NCBI GenBank assembly: GCA_943788045.1
Contig: CALSOT010000006.1
Span: 186,001 to 250,000, forward strand
Length of the DNA stretch: 64,000 nucleotides
Source: an uncultured Polaribacter sp.
GTDB lineage: Bacteria; Bacteroidota; Bacteroidia; Flavobacteriales; Flavobacteriaceae
Direction: 5' to 3'
Shown here in pieces: positions 58,159 to 64,000 of the stretch; positions within the stretch are counted from its first letter, which is position 1; every line of letters starts with the position of its first letter. The notes under the pieces were generated by a model. It was not told where the DNA came from. It saw only the letters and a program-made list of their open reading frames with translations, and ran no database searches. The translations under genes and the position numbers were made by a program.

Positions 58159-59240
58159 CTATTTCTTTTTAATATTTGAAAGATAAAGTCTTTTGTTCGC
58201 CTTACCCGCTCTGTAAAAGAATCCGTTTCTTCAGAGTTATTCGAGACATTCTCTGCTACCATTACATTCTCAATTGCAGTATCCATATGAGCATCATCAA
58301 ATGAATGGAAAATAAGTTTTTTCATTTGCGTATCTCCAATGGTGTTAAAAGTGAAAACCAACTCAGTATCTTCCATAATTTTCGCTTCATGAAAACCTGA
58401 AAGAGGCAAAATACCGAGCGTATGTTCATGAAGTTTACCAATCATTTTTATATCCCAAGAAACCTTTACAGTTTGACCATAATATACGGCATAATTTCCT
58501 TCATTCAACATAGATGGCTCAATTTTTATGTATTGATCCAAAATCGTATCAAAAACAGATACAGTAAAATCAATCTCCTCATCCTCGAAAACTTTAACAA
58601 ATAAAATCTTAGAAATGGAAGTTTCCTTATTCAAGGCTCTAATTGTAAAAGTTTCATCTTCTTTCAAATAAAGCATTTTTGAACCTTCTAAAGCAACATC
58701 CCCAAGCAATGGCTCTATAGAAACATGATGCGCATTTTTAACACTCCAGCTCAACTCAAAAGACTCATTTTTTTGCAGCATCGTATTGCTTGCGGAAAAT
58801 GCAATATGAATGTCTCCTGACAACAGTTCAATCTTCTCAGATTTTAACAAAATGCTCTTGAATAAAACATTACTACTTCGAATTACTTCTACTGGATTAT
58901 CTTCATCTAAAGCATCGCTTGGCAAGGCAATCAAAAACACTTTGTCAAAAATACCAAAACCAATAGAATCATCAGAACTAGAATAATCAGTGCACCAATA
59001 CAACGAAAAACCACCATTGATTAGTCTTTTTACTAAATTTATTATTCTAAGTGATTTTCTATAGCTATTTGAAACAATAATAATTTCTACTTCAATACTT
59101 TTATTTAACAACTTCAATAAAGAATCTGAGAGCAAAAATAAATCATTTTTATCCACTAAAACCTGAATAGAATACTCAGATCTTAATATTTGTGCATTTA
59201 TTTCGGAAATAATATCAAATGTAGTGTAGTACTTAAACAA
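58155..59240 (-). CDS. Unrecognised Ig-like multidomain protein, first gene of the eCIS operon
   Basis: A 361-residue cytosolic-looking protein. The first ~130 residues are alpha/beta (FDIISEINAQILRSEYSIQV, LLNKSIEVEIIIVSNS) and recall a phospholipase-D-like or effector-processing fold without the HKD catalytic motif. Two Ig-like domains follow (about 145-225 and 230-325), each with an 'LSWSVKNA'/'VSWDIKMI' strand. A basic C-terminal tail ends TKDFIFQILKRNR. The start is TTG at 59240: a TAA lies three codons upstream and no Met occurs in the N-terminal region. It precedes DUF4407 with a 4-base overlap. Confidence 0.6.
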   Translation of the reverse strand: MFKYYTTFDIISEINAQILRSEYSIQVLVDKNDLFLLSDSLLKLLNKSIEVEIIIVSNSYRKSLRIINLVKRLINGGFSLYWCTDYSSSDDSIGFGIFDKVFLIALPSDALDEDNPVEVIRSSNVLFKSILLKSEKIELLSGDIHIAFSASNTMLQKNESFELSWSVKNAHHVSIEPLLGDVALEGSKMLYLKEDETFTIRALNKETSISKILFVKVFEDEEIDFTVSVFDTILDQYIKIEPSMLNEGNYAVYYGQTVKVSWDIKMIGKLHEHTLGILPLSGFHEAKIMEDTELVFTFNTIGDTQMKKLIFHSFDDAHMDTAIENVMVAENVSNNSEETDSFTERVRRTKDFIFQILKRNR

Positions 59241-59274
59241 ATTTAGTTAAATTTAAATTCTTAAATGGTTTTAA

Positions 59275-59282
59275 CAAATATA
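59275..59282 (-). promoter_or_regulatory. Putative -7 box (TAnnTTTG) of the eCIS operon
   Basis: On the minus strand the 75-base divergent gap between the two operons contains TATATTTG, an exact fit to the Bacteroidetes TAnnTTTG element, about 35 bases before the TTG start at 59240. The matching -33 TTTG is weak. No comparable box was found for the plus-strand gene. Confidence 0.45.
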
Positions 59283-59315
59283 ATCTATTCAAGATTAAAT
59301 CAGTAAGTAATAATT

Positions 59316-62300
59316 ATGTCTAAAAATATCTCGAATCCTTTCGTTGGTCTACAGGCCTATTCAAGAAAAAATAGTGCAGATTTTTTTGGAAGAGAGAAAG
59401 AAGTTGAAAATTTACTGCAAATTCTGCAAAAAAACAAACTATTAACTCTTTCAGGAGATACCGGATCTGGGAAAACTTCATTTATCAATGCAAGATTAAT
59501 CCCAAGACTTCAAAATGGTTTTGTTGGGCAAGTTGGCAAAAATTGGTCCATCGCATATTTCAGACCCAGTAGCAACCCTTTGTCTAACCTAGCGCATGCA
59601 CTTACTAAAAATGAAGTACTCAACATAGAGTCAAAACCAAAAACTACAGACTATAAACACTACTCAAAAATCATAAAGGAGTTTGAAGCGGTGGGCCTTG
59701 TTGAAATTTATAAACGATCAGAGATTTACGACAAAAAAAATCTCTTAATTGTTATAGATCAGTTAGAAGATTTATTTAAGTTCAAAGAATACTTTGATCC
59801 TTCAAACAGTCAAGATGATCATAAGTTGATGGATTTAATTTACCGATCAGTCTCCTATAAAAATATGTCTATCTACTTTCTACTTTCCATTGAAAGTAAT
59901 TACCTTACAAAAATAACCTCCTTCAAAAAGCTTCAAGAGATAGTCACTCCTTCGCAGTACACAATTCAAAACTTAGACTATATTAAAATCAATCATATTC
60001 TTGAAAAAACATTTTATGAGCACGAGGTTTATTTTGATCAACCTGCACTTGACTATTTTCAAGAGTCTCTCGATGAAAAAGCGAGTTACCTTCCTAATTT
60101 TCAGTTTTTACTTTGCAAACTATTTCAACAATACGTAATTCAAGAAAATGAAAATAACCTAATTGATCTAGATTGTATTGAAAAACTTGGTGGAATTCAC
60201 AATGTCATTGCAAATAACCTAGAAGCGTACCATTTAAAACTTCAACCTAAAGAACAAAACGAGCTATCTCTATTTTTTAAAGTTTTAAACAAACCTCATC
60301 ATTCTTCAACAGGTGCCAACTATGAAAAAATAGGCAGCATCTCCGAACATATGAATCTTGATATTGAGGAGGTATCAAAAAAGATACACGCTTTAAAAAA
60401 TAGTTTTCACAATTTAATTGAGGTTTGTGAACCATCCATATCTGGCATCAAAAACAACCAGCAAAGGTCCTATGACGCTGAAAGTATTTTAAATTTGAAA
60501 TACATCAAATACATAAACTGGTCTCGAAGACAAGAATGGGTAAAGGAAGAAAAAAATGACTACCTAAATTATAAGAAATTTTCTGAAGACGCCATTAAAA
60601 AAGACAATGGACAAATAGATTTTATCAAAACCTTAGCTTTGCAAAATGCCATAGCGTGGCGAGACAACCCGAACCACAACGAAAGTTGGGCCAAAAGATT
60701 CGGATTCAACTTTACCAAAACAGTCCAATACATTAATGATAGTGAACAAGATGATCTGAGGTTGAAAAAAGAAAAGGAAGATCAATTAGAAAGAGAAAGA
60801 AAAAAAGAACGAATCAAAAGAAAAGTATACCTCATCTTGGGCATTGGCATGCTGATTTTAACCACCATTGCATTGTTTCAAAAACGGGCAGCAACGGAAG
60901 CATCAAATACAGCAAAAAACAGTAAAGAAACTGCAGACAGCCTCAGAATCATTGCTCAAGATGATGCAAAAAAAAATCTTGCACTTAAACTAAAGGCAGA
61001 CACCTTAATTACTAAGGCAGATGAATTGAGGCTAATATCACTCAAATTGGCAGATGGACTACAAAAAGAAAAAAAGGAATTGACAAAAACCTTGGCAAAT
61101 TTGAGAATTTCTGAAAAAGACAGATCCTCAAAAAGAGATTCTATTATTCGAATTATTGATGAACTTGGCATGAGCAATGCAAAAGCTATTAAAGAATCTG
61201 AAAAAAATAGAATTACAAGAGAGTTAATTGAACTCAAGTATGCTTTCAACGATCTAAAGTTAGATCTAAATACAGCATTCCAGGAGAAAGACAAAGAGAA
61301 AATTAAATCCTTAATTGCAGAGTCGATTGATAAACAACAAAAATTCAACTTGTTGCGGTCACAGGAAGGCATTCCATATATCAACGATGAAAACGTCCTA
61401 GAACTCAATAAAAAAATCTTAGCCATTCTAGAAACTAAACAACAATATAGCGAAACGAGTATGAGGTTGCAAAAGTCGGACAATGCAATTAGAAATTTCA
61501 ATATCTACAAGAACAAAATTGCATTTGGAGGAGACAAGGGAGAACTGCACTTCTATGATCTTATCAATACGAAAAAGCTTGCTACCATTAACATTGCTCA
61601 AAATAATATTGAGGACAGAATTCGGAATGTCAAATTTTTAAATGAGGACATCTTATTCGTAACTACTTTTTCAGGAAAAGTTTTAAAGGTAAAGAGAGCT
61701 ACTTCAAACATAAAACCCATTTATAAATCTGAAGATGTTATTCTCGATTTTTACATTGATAGAAATAAAGATACTCAGCATCTAGTGCTAAAAAATAAAA
61801 TTATTAGCTATTCTGAAGACCAAACTATCATGCACGAAAATTCGGAGTATCGAAATATTGAAGCCTCCTTCTACAAGGATTCTCAACTCATTTTTATAGC
61901 TAATGAACATCTGTATGTAATGGTCCATAAAGGATCTGAATATAAAATTATTGCTAATTTTAAGCTTGCAAACACAAACAATGCAAGCTCCATATACTTG
62001 AGTGATACCTATCTTTTTATAGGAACAGCCAACGGAGAGGTGAAATGTTTTGATTTTAGTCTTAGCAATTCAAAAAATCTTAAGGGCCCTGTATTAAGGC
62101 ATGAATTCAATCAGCATTCAAGTAGAGTTAGCAACCTTTATTATGATGAGGACGAAACCGCACAAATTCTGTACACCGCTAGTTTGGATAATAAAATTTT
62201 CAGATATGACTTCAAATTATCCAAGGACACCCAAATTAAAAAGGCCATCATTGAGTTGGTTGGTCATGAAAAATGGATATGGCATCTAGAGACATATACA

Positions 62301-62417
62301 GACAAAAAGGGTGAAAAACTGTTATTAACGGCAGACGAAGATGGAAATTTACTCTCCTGGCATACAAATGTCGATGATCTATTGTCTAAAATAAAAGTCC
62401 AATTTGAAGGCTACTAA
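59316..62417 (+). CDS. STAND-type P-loop ATPase with transmembrane segment and WD40-like propeller (nSTAND-2)
   Basis: A 1033-residue paralogue of the protein at 21837. It opens ISNPFVGLQAYSRKNSADFFGR, with Walker A GDTGSGKT at 47-54 and Walker B LLIVIDQLEDLF at about 143-154. After the helical STAND region come a transmembrane helix (about 504-522), a long Lys/Glu-rich coiled coil (about 530-690) and a propeller of degenerate blades (about 720-1030), ending VGHEKWIWHLETYT...LLSWHTNVDDLLS. It is divergent from the eCIS operon and starts a three-gene unit with the GT9-like and PAAR-like genes. The nucleotide-binding residues are all present, so it should be an active ATPase. A sensor, an assembly factor or a defence-type switch would all fit. 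Confidence 0.88.
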   Translation: MSKNISNPFVGLQAYSRKNSADFFGREKEVENLLQILQKNKLLTLSGDTGSGKTSFINARLIPRLQNGFVGQVGKNWSIAYFRPSSNPLSNLAHALTKNEVLNIESKPKTTDYKHYSKIIKEFEAVGLVEIYKRSEIYDKKNLLIVIDQLEDLFKFKEYFDPSNSQDDHKLMDLIYRSVSYKNMSIYFLLSIESNYLTKITSFKKLQEIVTPSQYTIQNLDYIKINHILEKTFYEHEVYFDQPALDYFQESLDEKASYLPNFQFLLCKLFQQYVIQENENNLIDLDCIEKLGGIHNVIANNLEAYHLKLQPKEQNELSLFFKVLNKPHHSSTGANYEKIGSISEHMNLDIEEVSKKIHALKNSFHNLIEVCEPSISGIKNNQQRSYDAESILNLKYIKYINWSRRQEWVKEEKNDYLNYKKFSEDAIKKDNGQIDFIKTLALQNAIAWRDNPNHNESWAKRFGFNFTKTVQYINDSEQDDLRLKKEKEDQLERERKKERIKRKVYLILGIGMLILTTIALFQKRAATEASNTAKNSKETADSLRIIAQDDAKKNLALKLKADTLITKADELRLISLKLADGLQKEKKELTKTLANLRISEKDRSSKRDSIIRIIDELGMSNAKAIKESEKNRITRELIELKYAFNDLKLDLNTAFQEKDKEKIKSLIAESIDKQQKFNLLRSQEGIPYINDENVLELNKKILAILETKQQYSETSMRLQKSDNAIRNFNIYKNKIAFGGDKGELHFYDLINTKKLATINIAQNNIEDRIRNVKFLNEDILFVTTFSGKVLKVKRATSNIKPIYKSEDVILDFYIDRNKDTQHLVLKNKIISYSEDQTIMHENSEYRNIEASFYKDSQLIFIANEHLYVMVHKGSEYKIIANFKLANTNNASSIYLSDTYLFIGTANGEVKCFDFSLSNSKNLKGPVLRHEFNQHSSRVSNLYYDEDETAQILYTASLDNKIFRYDFKLSKDTQIKKAIIELVGHEKWIWHLETYTDKKGEKLLLTADEDGNLLSWHTNVDDLLSKIKVQFEGY

Positions 62418-62437
62418 CTATTTTTAGAACAATTTTT

Positions 62438-63340
62438 ATGAAAATTTTATTTGTCTGTAGCAGCTCTTTAAACGACATCATTTCCCTAAATATTCTTTGC
62501 ACGAATTTTATGAAACAGTATGCAAAAGAGACACTCACTCTGGATTTAATTTCAACAAAAAAGCACAGCATCTCGAATATTTTTTTTTCCAGAAATATTC
62601 TTAACCATAGCTATACTTTTGAATTTTCTAAACCATTCTTTCAAACCATTATTCAATTAAGGAAAGTAAACCATACGCACATTATAAAAATTGGAACAAA
62701 TCTTAAGTCAGAGCTTGTTTACTATTGCTTGAAATCTGACAAAAAAGTAAGAACTCCTTTTAAATTAGCAAACATTTTCAAATCCGATAAAACATACCAA
62801 AAAGAAAATGTATCCTTAAAATGTGCTCATATTTTTAGTAAAATAAAATCCTTTGAATTCGTTCCAAAACTGCAACCTGAAATTATTTTTAATCAAGATA
62901 TCTATGCCAAAACACATGAGATGGTGAATTGGTTTCTAAAAAGCTCAAACAAATTTTTACTGAGTAGCTACCGGTTCTGCTTTCTCTACATAAAATCACT
63001 GAAAGAAACCGAAAACGAACAACTTTTTCATCTTATGGATGTGCTCATAGAAAACAATACATGCACCATCCCTATAATTCATGATTCTCGGATAGCATTT
63101 GACAATTACCGAAAAAAAATCCCAATCAATAAGGAAAATTTATTAGTTTCAAATTTCATTCAAAACCATGATAACAATCATTTATCTTTATTCTTAAAGC
63201 ATTCAGAATTTGTAATTACAAACGATCAAAGTCTCAAAATAGCTTGTGAACAAATTGAAAAAAAAATATTATTTTATAATTTTGACGGCACTAAACAGAT
63301 TACAAAAGAAGAATTTTTACTAGATTTACAAGATAATTAA
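62438..63340 (+). CDS. GT9-like (heptosyltransferase-fold) protein
   Basis: A 300-residue protein resembling glycosyltransferase family 9 in outline. The start MKILFVCSSSLNDIISLNIL matches the GT9 'KILxxxxSSLGDV' first strand and loop. The end LSLFLKHSEFVITNDQSLKIACEQ...ILFYNF matches the 'adxxIGnDsGpxHlAaxxxkxxxxlF' nucleotide-sugar region. Several usual residues are altered (D for G, S for G), so it may be divergent or inactive. It lies 20 bases after nSTAND-2 and 7 before the PAAR-like gene; a role as an eCIS-linked modifier or cargo is only inferred from this position. Confidence 0.5.
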   Translation: MKILFVCSSSLNDIISLNILCTNFMKQYAKETLTLDLISTKKHSISNIFFSRNILNHSYTFEFSKPFFQTIIQLRKVNHTHIIKIGTNLKSELVYYCLKSDKKVRTPFKLANIFKSDKTYQKENVSLKCAHIFSKIKSFEFVPKLQPEIIFNQDIYAKTHEMVNWFLKSSNKFLLSSYRFCFLYIKSLKETENEQLFHLMDVLIENNTCTIPIIHDSRIAFDNYRKKIPINKENLLVSNFIQNHDNNHLSLFLKHSEFVITNDQSLKIACEQIEKKILFYNFDGTKQITKEEFLLDLQDN

Positions 63341-63347
63341 TTTTTTT

Positions 63348-63737
63348 ATGGCGAAATGTGTTTGCAGTGGTGCTAAAATTTCTTGTTCGTTTGGTTCGGG
63401 TCCAAAATCCATGTTGGTTCTTCCCTTGAATAGAACCCTGACAGCAAACACCAAACCTATTGCTAATATTTTAGACATTATTCCGTTTGTAAATATTCCT
63501 GCTTTTGGAAATTGTTTATCTCCCGCCAATCCAATGAATTGGAAAATGGCCGGACCTGTCCCCGTTTTTATTCCGTCTTCCTGCATTCCCATACCGGTTA
63601 GCCCGTGGTCTCCAGGTGCAAAAAAGACAAAAATCGGACAACAACCCGTTGTGCTCGCAAATAGTAAAACGATGTGTGCTTGGGCAGGATCCATCTCTGT
63701 TGTAAACCCTGGCCAAGTGAAAATAGACTGTAATTAA
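63348..63737 (+). CDS. DUF4280 PAAR-like spike-tip protein (candidate Afp10 equivalent)
   Basis: A 129-residue Cys- and Pro-rich protein. The opening VCSGAKISCSFGSGPKSMLV, the middle NIPAFGNCLSPANPMNW, then CIPIPVSPWSPGAKKTKIG and the end MCAWAGSISVVNPGQ follow the DUF4280 (PAAR-like) pattern well. Such proteins cap the spike of T6SS and eCIS particles as the piercing tip. The main eCIS operon lacks an Afp10 gene between spike, gp25 and gpJ, so this is the likely tip, encoded on the opposite strand 15 kb away. It has no toxin extension. It ends the plus-strand operon. Confidence 0.88.
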   Translation: MAKCVCSGAKISCSFGSGPKSMLVLPLNRTLTANTKPIANILDIIPFVNIPAFGNCLSPANPMNWKMAGPVPVFIPSSCIPIPVSPWSPGAKKTKIGQQPVVLANSKTMCAWAGSISVVNPGQVKIDCN

Positions 63738-63880
63738 AATAAAATGTTGGAGCATGCCCGCTCATGAAAACAACATCACTTAATTGCGATAGAGAGAAAA
63801 AGAACTAGAAAACGTTTTTAGCGAAAGTTCGTTTTAGACCAAAACTAAAACGATATTGACACGATCATTCCTTCATTTTT

Positions 63881-64000
63881 TTAATCAGTTTCTTCTCTCG
63901 CTTGTAGAAAATCCTTTGGCGAGATCGTCTCATCTAGCAATGGCTCAACTTCTGTTAAATAATTCGCATACATATGAGTAGACTGCCTCAAAAGAAAGTC
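63881..64000 (-). CDS. C-terminal fragment of an unidentified protein (runs off right edge)
   Basis: An open minus-strand frame enters from the right edge and stops at 63881-63883. The 39 visible residues (ending SPKDFLQAREETD) look like ordinary coding sequence. There is not enough to assign a family. The gene converges with the PAAR-like gene. Confidence 0.45.
   Translation of the reverse strand, partial: DFLLRQSTHMYANYLTEVEPLLDETISPKDFLQAREETD

Noticed and set aside
30818..59240. Type VI secretion system
   Set aside because: No TssJLM membrane complex, no ClpV and no TssBC pair; a single sheath, DUF4255, DUF5908 and an Afp15-type AAA+ ATPase identify an eCIS.
30818..59240. Contractile-tailed prophage
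   Set aside because: No capsid, portal, terminase, integrase or lysogeny genes are present; the gene order is that of eCIS.
63830..63852. Terminator between the PAAR-like gene and the right-edge gene
   Set aside because: CGTTTTAG/CTAAAACG gives an 8-bp stem, but neither strand has a following T-run and the stem is mostly A/T.

Overview
The window looks like a chromosomal segment of a marine-type Bacteroidota, most likely a Flavobacteriaceae member. The DNA is AT-rich. It carries SusC/SusD receptor pairs, formylglycine-type sulfatases and a hybrid two-component sensor/AraC regulator. Start codons mostly lack a strong Shine-Dalgarno and several are TTG or GTG. One putative promoter carries a Bacteroidetes-style TAnnTTTG box.

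Region 1 (1-19158, all minus strand) is a polysaccharide utilisation locus. Read in transcription order it holds a hybrid two-component regulator, SusC-2/SusD-2, SusC-1/SusD-1, two S1-type sulfatases, and the first 62 residues of a probable GH20 hexosaminidase running off the left edge. The gene content suggests a sulfated glycan containing N-acetylhexosamine. The two SusCD units have near-identical flanks (promoter region, leader and first ~140 SusC codons on one side; trailer, terminator and sulfatase start on the other) but divergent barrels and SusD proteins. A ten-codon ghost of the sulfatase start marks the duplication joint near 8860.

Region 2 (19159-20908) is a 1.75 kb gene-poor junction. 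It contains the 3' third of a class-II (Leu/Ser-like) tRNA with a terminator, and a 544-bp stretch bounded by a perfect 17-bp inverted repeat. It looks like the edge of an acquired segment.

Region 3 (20909-30656, plus strand) holds a GNAT-like protein, a STAND-type P-loop ATPase with a membrane segment and beta-propeller, a TonB-dependent receptor broken by a one-base homopolymer frameshift, and a nucleotide-transporter-like membrane protein fused to HEAT-like repeats.

Region 4 (30818-59240, minus strand) is a 28-kb, nearly gap-free extracellular contractile injection system (eCIS, Afp/PVC/AlgoCIP type). In transcription order: an Ig-like protein, a DUF4407 membrane protein, a lipoprotein, a membrane-anchored GH18-like glycosidase, a two-TM small protein, a DUF4255 cap protein, an unknown, sheath, tube, [terminator], second tube protein, DUF5908, LysM, gp27/gp5 spike, gp25, gpJ-like baseplate, fibre-like protein, Afp12-like baseplate, a 2300-residue tape-measure protein and an AAA+ ATPase. 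There are no T6SS membrane-complex genes and no capsid, terminase or integrase genes.

Region 5 (59316-63737, plus strand, divergent from the eCIS operon) carries a second STAND/TM/propeller ATPase paralogous to the first, a GT9-like protein and a DUF4280 PAAR-like protein. The last supplies the spike tip missing from the main operon. The window ends in the C-terminus of an unidentified minus-strand gene. The most interesting whole is the eCIS bracketed by two paralogous membrane STAND ATPases and carrying a membrane/cell-wall module. That combination suggests an envelope-associated or signal-gated injection system rather than a simple freely released particle; this is inference.
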